64,000 nt of DNA from Vibrio variabilis. Lineage in GTDB: Bacteria; Pseudomonadota; Gammaproteobacteria; Enterobacterales; Vibrionaceae. The notes beneath the pieces are model-generated. The model was not told the DNA's origin. It made no database searches and worked only from the letters and a program-made list of their open reading frames with translations. Of the stretch, positions 49,138 to 61,554 are shown piece after piece. Numbering within the stretch: position 1 is the first letter of the stretch; every line of letters starts with the position of its first letter. The position numbers were made by a program, and so were the translations under genes. The stretch is from positions 124,001 to 188,000 of the forward strand of contig NZ_JYJK01000044.1 in assembly GCF_003263785.1 (NCBI RefSeq), read 5' to 3'.

Positions 49138-50325
49138 TTACCCCAAATGTACCTGTTTCACGTCTTCCACTACGGTGCCACTGGTGATAATGGTGTTATC
49201 ATGCAGTACGACCGCCGCTTTGTCGATAGCTTCAGGCTCTATTACCAATGTAATTGAGTGTTTATCCTCACAAAAGTGTAGAACAGATATGTCTGAATGG
49301 TTGAGAAGTTGTTGATATTGTGACGCTTGCGCTATGGCCTCGACGCCAATCATAGTAATTAACGCCACGTCTTGTTCCGCAACGAGTTTATTTTCAATCA
49401 CCAATTTGAGCTTGTCGGAACAATCTGACTTGAGCAAAAGCTGACTAAAGTGTTCATCGTGCAGCCATTCCGCTTCATCCACACCGAGCATCTCTTTCTG
49501 TTTGTCGACCACATCGACATGAGACTTAGCAATTTTGAGCAGGCGCATCTGCTTTCTCAATGCAATGCCTTGAACTTGTGCTTTGGCTTGTTCGCCAACG
49601 ACCAACGTGCCCTGTCCGTACTCAAAGCTTGATAACACACGCAGCGGCACCTGATGTTGCCAAGCGTAACTTACGCAAGGTAGATGCAATACTTTCGCGC
49701 CTTTGCGCGCCATTTCGTGCATCGTAGGAAAATCGATTTCAGCCCATTTGACTGCATTGGTGACGACACGTGGGTCACAGCTGTAAACGCCGTCTACATC
49801 AGTATAAATCTGGCATTCTTCGGCATTGAGCACGCCAGCTAAGGTCACCGCGGTGGTGTCAGATCCGCCGCGCCCAAGCGTGGTGATATCGCCAGACTCA
49901 TTAACGCCTTGGAAGCCGGCAACGATGACGATTTTGTCTTGGTCTAAATACTGGTCAATAACAGAGGTGTCGACGTGACTAATCGTGGCATTGTTGTGGC
50001 GACTGTTGGTAGTAATCTGCGCTTGTGCACCGGTCAGCGATACTGCGGCATGTCCTAGCTTATTTAAAGCCATAGAAAGCAATGCCATTGAGACTTGCTC
50101 TCCGGCCGCTAGAAGCACATCGAGTTCACGCGCGTTTGGTACGCTGTCGACCTGTTTCGCCAGATCCACCAAACGATTGGTTTCTCCCGACATTGCAGAG
50201 ACAACAACAACGACCTGTTTGCCTGTTTGTTTTGCACGAATTACTTGCTCTGCGACGTTACGAATACGCTCAACAGAGCCAACAGAAGTTCCTCCGAACT
50301 TTTGTACGATTAGTGGTCTTTTCAC
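49138..50325 (-). CDS. lysC: Aspartate kinase
   Basis: Phosphorylates aspartate, the entry to lysine, threonine and methionine synthesis. The 395-residue protein has the IVQKFGGTSVGSVERIR opening, a GRGGSDTTAVTLAGVL nucleotide site near 158, and C-terminal ACT-type domains that usually bind lysine or threonine. These are shorter and less typical than in E. coli LysC (449 residues), so the feedback pattern cannot be predicted. The start codon is GTG at 50325. Lies between alaS and csrA. Confidence 0.93.
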   Translation of the reverse strand: MKRPLIVQKFGGTSVGSVERIRNVAEQVIRAKQTGKQVVVVVSAMSGETNRLVDLAKQVDSVPNARELDVLLAAGEQVSMALLSMALNKLGHAAVSLTGAQAQITTNSRHNNATISHVDTSVIDQYLDQDKIVIVAGFQGVNESGDITTLGRGGSDTTAVTLAGVLNAEECQIYTDVDGVYSCDPRVVTNAVKWAEIDFPTMHEMARKGAKVLHLPCVSYAWQHQVPLRVLSSFEYGQGTLVVGEQAKAQVQGIALRKQMRLLKIAKSHVDVVDKQKEMLGVDEAEWLHDEHFSQLLLKSDCSDKLKLVIENKLVAEQDVALITMIGVEAIAQASQYQQLLNHSDISVLHFCEDKHSITLVIEPEAIDKAAVVLHDNTIITSGTVVEDVKQVHLG

Positions 50326-50490
50326 CAGTCTTCACCTTCCCAAGACAACGTAAGTTGTCAGATTTTGAAACTGCGACCATTAAGGCCGCTCCTTATAGAT
50401 AGGCGACGCAGATTGCCTCGCCTATTAAATTTGTAGGCTGCTTTATGGTATGCAATTGATCGCCTGAATAGGTTACACCCTAAAGCAACA

Positions 50491-50523
50491 ATGCCCAATC
50501 AACTTACGTTGATTGGGCATTTT
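50491..50523 (-). terminator. Hairpin between alaS and lysC
   Basis: ATGCCCAATCAAC-TTAC-GTTGATTGGGCAT, a perfect 13-bp stem 20 bp past the alaS stop. The T-run is short on the minus strand, so it may be a partial terminator or attenuator. Confidence 0.65.
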
Positions 50524-50541
50524 CATTGTTAGTTCAGAGCG

Positions 50542-53127
50542 TTATAGACGTTCTTCCAACCAACCACGAATAGACTGCAGTGCTTCTGGCAATGCATCAA
50601 CATCACTGCCGCCTGCTTGCGCCATATCTGGGCGACCGCCACCTTTACCGCCAACTTGCTCAGCGACCATCTTAACAAGATCACCCGCTTTCACTTTGCC
50701 AGTCAGGTCTTTAGTCACACCCGCAATCAAACCAATCTTGCCATCAGCAACGTTCGCAATGAATGCAATACCGCTACCCATTTGGTTCTTAGCGTTGTCC
50801 ATCATAGTGCGAAGGTTCTTACTGTCAGCACCTTCAAGAGCCGCAACCAGTACCTTAGTACCATTGATCTCTTCTACTTTACCCATGATGTTGGCACTTT
50901 CTACTGCTGCTAGCTTGTCTTTAAGCTGAGCAATCTCTTTTTCTAGAGATTTCGTTTTGCTTGCCGCATCACCAAGTTTTGCCTCAAATTGTGCCGCTGT
51001 TGCTTCAATCGCATCCAGAGCCGCTTCACCGGTTACCGCTTCGATACGACGGATACCCGCTGCAATACCACCTTCAGAAGTGATCTTGAATAGACCAATA
51101 TCACCAGTGTTGCTTGCGTGGATACCACCACAAAGCTCAGTTGAGAACTCGCCCATAGAAAGAACGCGAACTTCATCATCGTACTTCTCACCAAACAGAG
51201 CCATCGCGCCTTTTGCTTTCGCTGACTCAATGTCCATGACGTTGGTTTCGATCACGTGGTTTGTACGGATCTGAGCGTTCACTAGGCGCTCAACTTGTTT
51301 GATTTCCGCTTTGGTCATCGCTTCAAGGTGAGAGAAGTCAAAACGTAGGTTATCAGGCTTCACTAGGGAGCCTTTCTGCGTGACGTGCTCACCCAGAACT
51401 TGACGCAGTGCTGCGTGCAACAAGTGCGTGGCTGAGTGGTTTAGCGAGATAGCTGCGCGGCGCTCTGCATCGACAGTCGCTGCGACTTCATCGCCCTTAG
51501 CAAGTACACCTTCAACCAGCTCACCGTGGTGTGCAATTGCGTTACCCAGCTTCTGAGTGTCTTCTACTTTAAATAGACCCGCTGATGTTTTCAGTACGCC
51601 AGCATCACCACATTGACCGCCCGACTCTGCGTAGAACGGTGTCTCTTCAAGTACCACAATCGCTTTGTCACCAGCAGACAGTGCTTCCACTTCATCGCCT
51701 TCAACAAACATTGCCGCCACTGTGCTGTTCCCTTCTGTACCTGTGTAACCACAGAACTCAGTGTCGGTATCAACTTTGATTGCGGCGTTGTAGTCAGTGC
51801 CAAATTGGCCAGCTTCACGCGCACGTTGACGCTGAGCTTCCATCGCTTTCTCAAAACCTTCTTCATCGATAGCAAACTCGCGCTCACGAGCCACATCGTT
51901 AGTCAGGTCAGCAGGGAAGCCGTAGGTATCGTAAAGTTTGAATACAGTTTCGCCGTCTAACACTTTCTCGTCGCCAAGATTATCAAGTGCTTCCGTCAGG
52001 ATTGTCATACCACGTTCAAGAGTACGACCGAAGTTCTCTTCTTCGATACGCAGTACTTTTTCCACAACCGCTTGTTGCTTCTTAAGCTCTTCACCAGCAG
52101 TACCCATTACAGATGCTAGTGTGCCAACCAGTTTGTAGAAGAAGGCACCTTGTGCGCCAAGCTTGTTACCGTGACGGACTGCACGACGGATAATACGACG
52201 AAGCACGTAGCCACGACCTTCGTTTGATGGCATTACACCGTCAACGATTAGGAATGAACACGAGCGAATGTGGTCAGCAATAACGCGCAGTGATTGGTTA
52301 GAAAGATCTTCGTAGCCGATCACTTCTGCCGCTGCTTTGATTAGCGTTTGGAATACATCGATTTCGTAGTTTGAGTGAACGCCCTGCATGATGGCAGAAA
52401 TACGCTCGATACCCATGCCTGTATCTACCGATGGTTTTGGTAGCGGCTCCATTGTACCGTCTGCGTGACGGTTGAACTGCATAAATACGTTGTTCCAGAT
52501 CTCGATGAAACGGTCACCGTCTTCTTCCGGAGTACCAGGACGACCGCCCCAAATGTGCTCACCGTGATCGTAGAAAATTTCTGTACATGGACCACAAGGA
52601 CCGGTGTCACCCATTTGCCAGAAGTTGTCTGACTCGTATGGCTTACCGCCTTTTTTGTCGCCAATGCGAATAATACGGTCTGCAGGAACGCCTACTTGTT
52701 TGTTCCAAATCTCGAATGCTTCGTCGTCCGTTTCATAAACGGTCACCAGCAGGCGATCTTTAGGCAGTTTTAGCGTCTCTGTTAGGAATTCCCAAGCAAA
52801 GCTGATGGCATCTTCTTTGAAGTAATCACCGAAGCTGAAGTTACCCAGCATCTCAAAGAAAGTGTGGTGACGAGCAGTGAAGCCAACGTTCTCTAGATCG
52901 TTGTGCTTACCACCAGCGCGAACACAACGCTGGGCCGTAGTGGCACGAGTGTAGTTACGCTTCTCTAGGCCAAGGAAACAGTCTTTAAACTGGTTCATAC
53001 CGGCGTTAGTGAAAAGCAGAGTTGGGTCATCGTGTGGAACCAACGATGAACTGTCTACGATTTGGTGCCCTTTGCTCTCAAAGAACTTAAGGAACGCGTT
53101 GCGAACCTCGTCTGTGCTCATGTACAT
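50542..53127 (-). CDS. alaS: Alanyl-tRNA synthetase
   Basis: Charges tRNA-Ala and edits mischarged Ser and Gly. The 861-residue protein has the class II catalytic core ([17 protein letters not shown], then [13 protein letters not shown]), the editing-domain zinc motifs [12 protein letters not shown] near 560 and CGGIH near 665, and a C-terminal coiled-coil and C-Ala domain with [30 protein letters not shown] at 53127 follows AGGAAGAG. The frame upstream has an extra ATG at 53169, judged too early. Confidence 0.97.
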   Translation of the reverse strand: MYMSTDEVRNAFLKFFESKGHQIVDSSSLVPHDDPTLLFTNAGMNQFKDCFLGLEKRNYTRATTAQRCVRAGGKHNDLENVGFTARHHTFFEMLGNFSFGDYFKEDAISFAWEFLTETLKLPKDRLLVTVYETDDEAFEIWNKQVGVPADRIIRIGDKKGGKPYESDNFWQMGDTGPCGPCTEIFYDHGEHIWGGRPGTPEEDGDRFIEIWNNVFMQFNRHADGTMEPLPKPSVDTGMGIERISAIMQGVHSNYEIDVFQTLIKAAAEVIGYEDLSNQSLRVIADHIRSCSFLIVDGVMPSNEGRGYVLRRIIRRAVRHGNKLGAQGAFFYKLVGTLASVMGTAGEELKKQQAVVEKVLRIEEENFGRTLERGMTILTEALDNLGDEKVLDGETVFKLYDTYGFPADLTNDVAREREFAIDEEGFEKAMEAQRQRAREAGQFGTDYNAAIKVDTDTEFCGYTGTEGNSTVAAMFVEGDEVEALSAGDKAIVVLEETPFYAESGGQCGDAGVLKTSAGLFKVEDTQKLGNAIAHHGELVEGVLAKGDEVAATVDAERRAAISLNHSATHLLHAALRQVLGEHVTQKGSLVKPDNLRFDFSHLEAMTKAEIKQVERLVNAQIRTNHVIETNVMDIESAKAKGAMALFGEKYDDEVRVLSMGEFSTELCGGIHASNTGDIGLFKITSEGGIAAGIRRIEAVTGEAALDAIEATAAQFEAKLGDAASKTKSLEKEIAQLKDKLAAVESANIMGKVEEINGTKVLVAALEGADSKNLRTMMDNAKNQMGSGIAFIANVADGKIGLIAGVTKDLTGKVKAGDLVKMVAEQVGGKGGGRPDMAQAGGSDVDALPEALQSIRGWLEERL

Positions 53128-53286
53128 GCAGCTCTTCCTGAAATAATTCGAGTTAGATTTTGGGGGCATATTGTAACCCCATGAGTAAGGATTCGCCTAG
53201 TCTTCTAGTAAAAAAGGCATTAAAGGTTAGGAAATGACACTTTATTCAAGTTAGGACAAGCAGTTGCAGGCACTCCCGTATGGCGT

Positions 53287-53751
53287 TCATTCAGTTTCTA
53301 GTGAGTCCAGCGCGTAGTTTATCTGCTCAAAAGAGTAGCCTCGGTACTGTAAAAACCGCACTTGCTTGGCGTATTCTTTGGGATCGCTCGCTTTTCCGTG
53401 ACGGAACTTTTTCTCGGCCGTGGTTTTGGCCAGCTCAAACCAATCGACCTCTTCTTCCAGCATGGCTTCATTAACCACTGACTCTGCGACACGTTTTTGA
53501 TTCAGTTCTTGACGAATACGGCGCTCGCCATGGCCTTTGTAGATATGTTGGCGAACTTGGCTTTTTGCAAAGCGCAGATCATCGAGATAACGATAGGACT
53601 TACACAGCTCAATCGCAGCTTCGATCTCCGACTCTTCATACCCTTTGAAACTCAGCTTTTGATACAGCTCGTACTCACCGTGATCGCGGCGGCTTAATAA
53701 TTGGATGGCGGCTTCGTTGGCTGATAGCGTCGGTGGCTTTCGTTGATACAT
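53287..53751 (-). CDS. recX: Regulatory protein RecX
   Basis: Inhibits RecA filament extension and can promote or limit recombination. The 154-residue, helical, charge-rich protein has [20 protein letters not shown] near 13-32, [20 protein letters not shown] near 57, the [20 protein letters not shown] block and [21 protein letters not shown] near the C-terminus. It lies 77 bp after recA on the same strand, across the recA terminator, so some readthrough is expected. Confidence 0.95.
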   Translation of the reverse strand: MYQRKPPTLSANEAAIQLLSRRDHGEYELYQKLSFKGYEESEIEAAIELCKSYRYLDDLRFAKSQVRQHIYKGHGERRIRQELNQKRVAESVVNEAMLEEEVDWFELAKTTAEKKFRHGKASDPKEYAKQVRFLQYRGYSFEQINYALDSLETE

Positions 53752-53785
53752 AAAAACTAATAGCTTGATAAGACAACAGATACAA

Positions 53786-53813
53786 CAAAGCCCCGCAGTG
53801 CAGGGCTTTGTTT
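53786..53813 (-). terminator. Terminator between recA and recX
   Basis: AAAGCCCTGC-ACT-GCGGGGCTTT stem (one G-U pair) on the minus strand, followed by TGTTGTATC; weak enough to allow readthrough into recX. Confidence 0.8.
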
Positions 53814-53828
53814 AATTCAGATGAAGAT

Positions 53829-54886
<1,058 letters not shown>

Positions 54887-54974
54887 TTACGGATATACGC
54901 TTTAGGCAACTTACGTGCTTGAGCTGTTTTAATCAGGTGAGCAGCGTGTTCAAAACCGCCGCAAGATGTGTTTC

Positions 54975-55002
54975 ATTATACTGTTGATTCATACAGTGTC
55001 TA
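54975..55002 (-). promoter_or_regulatory. recA promoter with LexA (SOS) box in the spacer
   Basis: On the minus strand the -35 TAGACA (54997-55002) and -10 TATAAT (54975-54980) are separated by 16 bp that consist exactly of the SOS box CTGTATGAATCAACAG (54981-54996), a perfect CTGT-N8-ACAG. LexA bound there would block polymerase directly. It lies 110 bp upstream of the recA start. Confidence 0.92.
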
Positions 55003-55110
55003 TACCTGTATGAAGATTTTTTTGTGACCTTGGTGTGAGTTCTAAAAGAGTCTGTTAATTTCCATACGCTTAGCGTCCCCCCCTGAGACTCACTTCAATG
55101 CTCCGCATGA

Positions 55111-55611
55111 TTAACTAAACGGCTCTTCGTCAGTCACATGGTCAAGCAAAGTCGTTAAGGCATGCCAAACGGCTTGATTACGTACTGCAGCTCGGTCACC
55201 TGCAAACAGGCACGTTTCTACTTTTTGCCAGCCAACAGAGGAAGCCCAAGCAAAACAGACCGTGCCCACAGGCTTATCCTCGCTGCCCCCTCCAGGGCCA
55301 GCAATACCACTGATAGCGACGCTCAAGGTGCCATTTGAATGGCTGAGTGCGCCTTGCGCCATCTCTATAACCACAGCCTCACTGACCGCACCATATTGAC
55401 CGAGCGTTTCTGCACGCACCCCAAGCATTTCCATTTTGGCATCGTTACTGTAGGTAATAAACGCACGATCAAACCAAACCGAGCTACCCGCAATATCCGT
55501 AATAGCAGTGGCGACACCACCGCCTGTGCATGACTCGGCTGTGACTAGTACTTGATCACCTTGTAGCAATAGCTGACCCAATTGCGTACTTAACTCAGAT
55601 AGGTTTTGCAT
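55111..55611 (-). CDS. pncC: Nicotinamide-nucleotide amidase PncC (CinA C-terminal domain)
   Basis: Deamidates NMN to nicotinate mononucleotide in pyridine nucleotide salvage. The 166-residue stand-alone CinA C-terminal domain has the TAESCTGGGVATAITDIAGSS active-site segment (Ser and neighbouring residues) split here into its motif ESCTGGG, then SGIAGPGGGSEDKPVGTV. I prefer ATG at 55611, after AGGGGAA, over one at 55632. It lies upstream of recA and divergent from mutS, the common gammaproteobacterial order. Confidence 0.92.
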   Translation of the reverse strand: MQNLSELSTQLGQLLLQGDQVLVTAESCTGGGVATAITDIAGSSVWFDRAFITYSNDAKMEMLGVRAETLGQYGAVSEAVVIEMAQGALSHSNGTLSVAISGIAGPGGGSEDKPVGTVCFAWASSVGWQKVETCLFAGDRAAVRNQAVWHALTTLLDHVTDEEPFS

Positions 55612-55753
55612 TTCCCCTACTCCTCGCCTCAAACTGAGGCTAACTGTGATGTGACATCATGTTAACGAGCATCATTAAAGACTCTGCCCTTTTCGCTCTC
55701 GCTGCTTTCACGTATCCTAGGCGGCAACGAAAACCAGTAGCAAAGAAGTGACA

Positions 55754-58314
55754 GTGAAAGCGGAACAAAAACACACACCAATGATGCAGCAGTATCTGAA
55801 GCTAAAAGCCGAAAACCCAGATATTTTGCTGTTCTATCGCATGGGCGACTTTTACGAGCTGTTTTACGATGATGCCAAACGCGCATCGCAATTGCTTGAT
55901 ATTTCGCTAACTAAGCGTGGTGCTTCTGCGGGTGAACCTATTCCAATGGCGGGTGTCCCTTTTCACGCTGTCGAAGGTTATCTTGCCAAACTGGTGCAGC
56001 TTGGTGAGTCGGTCGCGATTTGCGAACAAGTTGGCGATCCGGCGACCAGCAAAGGGCCGGTAGAAAGAAAAGTTGTTCGTATCGTCACACCGGGTACCGT
56101 CTCTGACGAAGCTCTACTATCAGAACGACTCGATAACCTGATTGCCGCAATCTACCACCAAAACGGTAAATTTGGCTATGCCACTCTAGACATTACCTCC
56201 GGTCGTTTTCAACTTTGTGAACCTCGTAGTGAAGAAGCGATGTTGGCCGAGTTGCAACGCACGGCGCCAAAAGAACTTCTATTCCCTGAAGACTTTGAAC
56301 CGGTTGGCATTATGGCCAATCGCAATGGCAATCGCCGCCGTCCAGTTTGGGAATTTGAAATCGATACCGCAAGGCAACAGTTGAACCAACAATTTGGCAC
56401 CAAAGACCTAGTCGGTTTTGGTGTTGAGCAGTGTGAACTTGGGCTTTGCGCCGCTGGCTGCTTGATTCAGTACGTCAAAGACACCCAAAGAACCGCACTG
56501 CCTCACATTCGCTCGCTGACGTTGGACAGCCAAGATCAATCCGTGATCTTAGACGCTGCAACAAGACGCAATTTAGAGCTCACTCAAAACCTGTCTGGCG
56601 GTTATGATAATACACTCGCTGAAGTGCTCGATCATACTGCAACGGCCATGGGTAGCCGTATGCTTAAGCGCTGGATCCACCAGCCAATGCGCTGCCAAAA
56701 AACGCTGAACTATCGCCTAGATGCGATCTCCGAGATCAAGCAAGACGCCCTTTACACAGAGCTAGCGCCAACGCTGAAACAGATCGGCGATATTGAGCGT
56801 ATCCTAGCAAGATTGGCACTGCGCTCAGCAAGGCCGCGTGACATGGCTCGCCTGCGTAGCGCACTCCAGCAATTACCTGAGCTAGCACTTAGCCTAGAGA
56901 CGGTGGCACATCCGTACCTCAAGCAGCTCGCCGAATTCTCTGCACCAATGGACTCAATGGCCGATCTGCTTGAGCGCGCCATTAAAGACAACCCTCCAGT
57001 TGTGATTCGTGACGGAGGTGTAATTGCCGATGGTTACAATGCCGAGCTAGACGAGTGGCGAGACCTTGCCAACGGCGCAACGGCCTACCTAGACAAGCTT
57101 GAGCACGATGAACGTGATCGTCACGGCATCGACACCCTTAAGGTTGGCTACAACAATGTTCACGGCTTCTACATTCAAGTAAGCCGTGGGCAGAGCCACC
57201 TTGTGCCGCCGCATTACGTTCGTCGTCAAACGTTGAAAAATGCCGAGCGCTACATTATCCCAGAGCTTAAAGAGCACGAAGATAAAGTATTGAACTCAAA
57301 ATCAAAAGCACTCGCCATAGAGAAAAAACTATGGGAAGAGTTGTTTGATTTACTGCTGCCAAGCCTAGAGCAGCTTCAAAACCTAGCGTCCGCTTTGTCC
57401 CAGCTCGATGTACTGCAAAACTTAGCTGAGCGCGCAGAAAGCCTAGATTACTGCCGACCAACATTAACTGAGAAAGCAGGCATTCAGATCCAGTCTGGCC
57501 GTCACCCTGTGGTTGAACAGGTGATGGATGAGCCATTTATTGCTAACCCAATAGCGCTTAACCCAGAGCGTAAGATGCTTATCGTTACCGGTCCAAACAT
57601 GGGTGGTAAATCGACTTATATGCGTCAAACCGCGCTGATTGCATTGATGGCGCACATCGGCTGTTACGTACCTGCTGAGTCGGCTGAAATTGGTTCACTC
57701 GATCGTATCTTTACTCGTATTGGCGCCTCTGATGATCTTCCTCTGGCCGCTCGACCTTCATGGTTGAGATGACAGAAACCGCCAATATCTTACATAACGC
57801 CACTCAAAACAGCTTAGTGCTGATGGATGAGATTGGCCGCGGCACCAGTACCTACGATGGCCTATCGCTCGCTTGGGCAAGTGCAGAATGGTTAGCGACT
57901 AAAGTGGGGGCGATGACGTTGTTTGCTACGCACTATTTTGAGCTCACTGAGATGCCAAATCAGTTGCCAAACCTCGCCAATGTCCATTTGGATGCGGTCG
58001 AGCATGGTGACTCAATTGCGTTTATGCATGCGGTTCAAGAGGGCGCGGCAAGTAAGTCTTACGGCCTTGCCGTAGCAGGCCTTGCTGGCGTACCGAAAGC
58101 GGTGATTAAAAACGCACGTCAAAAACTGACGCAGTTGGAGCAGATTGGTCAGAATCCAACGCGAGCAGAATCACCACAGGTGGATATTGCGAATCAGCTG
58201 AGCTTGATTCCGGAGCCAAGTGAAGTGGAAGAGGCGTTGGCGCAGATTAATCCGGATGATTTGACGCCGCGTCAGGCGTTGGAAGAGCTGTATCGGTTGA
58301 AGCAGTTGCTTTAG
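55754..58314 (+). CDS. mutS: DNA mismatch repair protein MutS (frameshifted in this sequence)
   Basis: Recognises mismatches and starts methyl-directed repair. The N-terminal [15 protein letters not shown] contains the Phe-X-Glu mismatch wedge. Walker A is [15 protein letters not shown], and the D-E motif [16 protein letters not shown] follows. The frame breaks after GASDDL; one G between 57739 and 57740 gives [19 protein letters not shown] and restores 853 residues. Start: GTG at 55754 has AGAAG at proper spacing, so I prefer it over GTG at 55748. No ATG is available. Confidence 0.96.
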
Positions 58315-58352
58315 GTGCTTAAAGATTAAGATCAAGAGATTACCCCTCCTAG

Positions 58353-58373
58353 CCTCCCCTTATAAAGGGGAGG
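58353..58373. repeat. REP-like palindrome after mutS
   Basis: CCTCCCCT and AGGGGAGG arms around TATAA, with no T-run. Resembles short intergenic palindromes dispersed in many proteobacterial genomes; I see only one copy in this window. Confidence 0.5.
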
Positions 58374-58404
58374 AACAACTGGCTCGCTGCGCATCGCCTA
58401 GCTA

Positions 58405-59198
58405 TTAGAGAGCTACGTGGGTGACGCAGAGTTGTTGGCTGAGTGCGACGTCGAACTCTTGCTTTTGGCCATCGAGTTCTACTACTAGGTTGTAGAGATC
58501 CTCTTTATTCGGGTGTTCTGGGTCTGCGTATTTAGGTGCTTCTACCTGAAACAGTGCGGAGGCTTGATTAGCACGAACATCTATCGGCAAAAAGTAAGTC
58601 ATACCATCGAACTTGACCGACGCCGAGACGAGGCCTGCACGAAACGTTTGATAGTGTAAGTCCACTTTGAATTCACAGCCGCCACCATGGTGCCAGATCT
58701 GCTCCATCGCCACATGCTCAAGCCGTACGTGAGGAATAAACTGCAAGTAAGGCATTTGCCAAACGCCCATGCGCTCTTCAGTGCGAGACTTTTCTTGAGC
58801 TAGTGAACATGTTGGCGCGTTATCCATATCAACAAGCAGGTCATCTTCATCATACTCAAGAAATAGGATTTCGACTCGATTTGGACCTTGTTGAAGATGA
58901 GCTCGAATCTCTTTGCGATAAGTTGTCTCGCTACCATCACAATCCATGACCGCACGCCCGTTGATGCGCACCTCTGCATAATAATCAACGCCGCCAATAA
59001 CCAAATCCACCGCAGGGTTCGCCAACTGAGCCTCCGTCAGCTCAAAGTCATGCATTAAGTGCCACTCTTGCTCACGAATCGCTTGTTCAGACAAGGTTTC
59101 TGGTAGTACTTGGCTCAGTGCTCCGGGAAACGTCAGATCATCTTGAGGGATAGAGAGATCGGTAAGGGGGAGAGTTGCCAAAGACCGGCGAGATTCAT
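58405..59198 (-). CDS. Orphan GH2-type sugar-binding-domain-like protein (frameshift near start)
   Basis: About 264 residues resembling the jelly-roll sugar-binding domains of family 2 glycoside hydrolases: GLWQLS at the start, PAVDLVIGGVDYYAEVRINGR near 55, RKEIRAHLQQGPNRVEILFLE near 88, and MGVWQMPYLQFIPHVRLE near 130. No glycosidase barrel follows, so it is an unattached domain, not a full enzyme. The literal frame begins only with TTG at 59181; adding a G to the run at 59166-59170 gives ATG at 59198 and MNLAGLWQLSPLTDLSIP. I know of no function. It is antisense to and convergent with mutS. Confidence 0.6.
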
Positions 59199-59272
59199 CT
59201 TCATTGATTATATTGACCTAGATCATGTTAGGCGAAGTATAATCAAATCGCATTTGGAAAGATAGCAAGATC

Positions 59273-59298
59273 AAAAAAGGTCAGCTGAGCTGACCTTT
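59273..59298. terminator. Terminator after rraB
   Basis: AAAAGGTCAGCT and AGCTGACCTTTT arms; perfect 8-bp GC-containing stem with A/T flanks, usable on both strands. Confidence 0.87.
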
Positions 59299-59308
59299 TC
59301 ATCAAGAC

Positions 59309-59722
59309 TTATTCGTCTTCATCACCTTCTTCAGGGTATAGCGCGTCTTCGCCTTCATAGTAAGTACCCCAGCCATCGTAGATGATGTCGTATTTCTCTG
59401 CTAGGTGAACTAGCTTCTCTACTTGAGCATCAATTTGCTCAGCGTTAAGTGCCGATTCCATTGTCGCATCACAACAAAGCAGCTTGTTGCCATCTTCGTC
59501 TTCAGTTTCTTCTGCTTCTAGCACCTCGAAGCCCATCTTGAACGCTTCAACGACCGCTTTCTCTAGACGATCAAAGTCTTCTGCGAACAGGTGGTGTTCG
59601 ATCTCGTAAAGTGCTTCTGGATCACTTCCATCTTCAATTAGCGCTTGAATGATATCGCGAGTTTCTTCCTTCTGAAATTCGATCAGTTCTTCAACGGACA
59701 TATACTCATCTTGTTGAGACAT
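59309..59722 (-). CDS. rraB: Regulator of ribonuclease activity B (RraB)
   Basis: Inhibitor that binds the C-terminal scaffold of RNase E and shifts mRNA decay. The 137-residue, very acidic protein has [20 protein letters not shown] near 8, [20 protein letters not shown] near 31 and the [20 protein letters not shown] block near 105, all typical. GGAGCACTTT precedes the ATG. It is divergent from arcA-argF, as yjgD is near argI in E. coli. Confidence 0.94.
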   Translation of the reverse strand: MSQQDEYMSVEELIEFQKEETRDIIQALIEDGSDPEALYEIEHHLFAEDFDRLEKAVVEAFKMGFEVLEAEETEDEDGNKLLCCDATMESALNAEQIDAQVEKLVHLAEKYDIIYDGWGTYYEGEDALYPEEGDEDE

Positions 59723-60284
59723 AAAGTGCTCCAGCTATAAATAGGTTAACGGCATGAATAATACGAGAAGTCGCCAGAGATCGAAAGATCAAAACGAGAT
59801 CTTTACTGACTATTTTTCGAAATCGCATTGAGAACAAAGCGTGACAAGGATCACATATACATAAATTTAACATTTTCATACTCAAAGGCTTCACTTTTTT
59901 TAGGTGCGTTGGTGGTTGGGGATAAATGCAACTTAGATCACCGCAAAGTTATAGATGAAGTATGCATATCCGCTAGCCAATCACACTATGACTAGATTTT
60001 CGTTTTATTCATTAATCAACAACAAACCCGCCGCAAAATGGTTTTTTATTCAAGTAGAAGACATGTGTATTAATAACCACTAAGTATAAAACGTTGCATA
60101 TCCAAGCATTCATCCTCCCAAGTAAACACCCAAAATGCCACTCTCTTTGTCTGTATAGAATCCATCAATCAATAAATTTAACTGCAATTAAAACCTTCAG
60201 CAGTGATATTTACTGGTCGCTAAACTTGCATCTTGATAACAAGCTTGTCATAAATAGCGGCAGATCAAGCTGAAAGGAATCGTA
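59723..60284. other. rraB-arcA divergent region with CRP-like site
   Basis: About 560 bp, AT-rich. It contains a near-perfect CRP half-and-half at 59840-59855 and no ORF with a ribosome site. No ArgR box of good quality was found on the arcA side. Confidence 0.55.
59840..59855. promoter_or_regulatory. CRP-like site upstream of rraB
   Basis: CGTGACAAGGATCACA differs from TGTGA-N6-TCACA at one fixed position. It is 118 bp from rraB and 430 bp from arcA; which promoter it serves is unclear. Confidence 0.5.
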
Positions 60285-61505
60285 ATGAGTAAGTTGTATG
60301 TCGGCTCGGAAGTCGGTCAATTACGACGCGTTTTGCTAAACCGTCCAGAAAGAGCCCTAACCCACCTCACCCCATCGAACTGTCATGAACTCTTGTTCGA
60401 TGACGTACTGGCAGTAGAAGCGGCTGGCGAAGAGCACGATGCTTTTGCAAGCACACTGCGCAGCCAAGACGTCGAGGTTTTGTTGCTTCATGACTTGCTA
60501 GTAGAAACCCTCGCTGTAGACGATGCCAGAGCCTGGCTACTCGATACGCAAATCTCCGATTTTCGCTACGGACCTATTTTTGCCAGCGAGCTGCGTCAAT
60601 ACCTAGCGCAAATGGACAACGAGCATTTAGCGACCGTGTTACTCGGTGGCCTTGCCTACTCTGAGCTACCAATCAAAACACCATCGATATTGCAAAAGAT
60701 GAGCAGGCCGCTCGACTTTGTCATTGAGCCTTTGCCTAACCATCTTTTCACCCGCGACACCTCATGCTGGGTGTATGGCGGCGTTTCACTAAACCCAATG
60801 ATGAAACCGGCTCGTCAACGCGAAACCAATCACCTTCGTGCTATCTACCGCTGGCACCCTACGTTTGCTGGTCAAGATTTTATTAAATACTTCGGGGATG
60901 AAGATCTGCACTACGACAATGCCAATATCGAAGGCGGCGACGTTCTGGTCATTGGTAAAGGCGCGGTGCTTATTGGTATCTCTGAGCGTACAACACCGCA
61001 AGGGGTGGAAAATCTGGCAGCCAGCTTATTTAAATCAGGCCAAGCCAGCCAAGTGATTGCTATCGACCTACCTAAGCATCGTTCGTGCATGCACTTAGAT
61101 ACAGTGATGACCCACATGGATGTCGATACCTTCTCGGTCTATCCAGAAATCATCAATGACAAACTCGATACGTGGCGTTTAACGCCATCAAATAACGGTC
61201 AAATGCAGGTGGAGAAACTGCCAAACTATCTGAAGGCACTAGAAAGCGCGCTGGATGTGGATCAGTTGAAGATCATCACAACAGGTGGCGACAACTACGA
61301 AGCTGAACGAGAGCAATGGAACGACGCCAACAATGTGCTGACAGTTAAACCTGGTGTGGTCATCGGCTATGAACGCAACGTGTATACCAATGAGAAATAC
61401 GACAAAGCCGGCATTCAAGTGTTGACCATTCCAGGCAATGAACTTGGCCGTGGCCGTGGTGGTGCTCGCTGTATGAGCTGCCCAATAGAGCGTGACGGCA
61501 TTTAA
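60285..61505 (+). CDS. arcA: Arginine deiminase
   Basis: Hydrolyses arginine to citrulline and ammonia, first step of the arginine deiminase pathway. The 406-residue protein has the guanidino-group motifs [12 protein letters not shown] near 154, [11 protein letters not shown] near 215, and [12 protein letters not shown] near 267, plus the catalytic-cysteine end [28 protein letters not shown] precedes the ATG. It is followed by argF; a carbamate kinase gene, usual in this pathway, is not adjacent. Confidence 0.96.
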   Translation: MSKLYVGSEVGQLRRVLLNRPERALTHLTPSNCHELLFDDVLAVEAAGEEHDAFASTLRSQDVEVLLLHDLLVETLAVDDARAWLLDTQISDFRYGPIFASELRQYLAQMDNEHLATVLLGGLAYSELPIKTPSILQKMSRPLDFVIEPLPNHLFTRDTSCWVYGGVSLNPMMKPARQRETNHLRAIYRWHPTFAGQDFIKYFGDEDLHYDNANIEGGDVLVIGKGAVLIGISERTTPQGVENLAASLFKSGQASQVIAIDLPKHRSCMHLDTVMTHMDVDTFSVYPEIINDKLDTWRLTPSNNGQMQVEKLPNYLKALESALDVDQLKIITTGGDNYEAEREQWNDANNVLTVKPGVVIGYERNVYTNEKYDKAGIQVLTIPGNELGRGRGGARCMSCPIERDGI

Positions 61506-61520
61506 ACATAACTATTTACA

Positions 61521-61546
61521 AAAGCCCCAAATAAGGGGCTTTTTTT
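61521..61546 (+). terminator. Terminator after arcA
   Basis: AAGCCCC-AAATAA-GGGGCTT followed by a seven-T run; separates arcA from argF. Confidence 0.88.
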
Positions 61547-61554
61547 GCACTTAA

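Noticed and set aside
55754-58314. Programmed frameshifting in mutS, recA or oadB
   Set aside because: The break sites lack a conserved slippery heptamer and downstream structure, fall in many unrelated genes, and are repaired by one base each. Sequencing error explains all of them.
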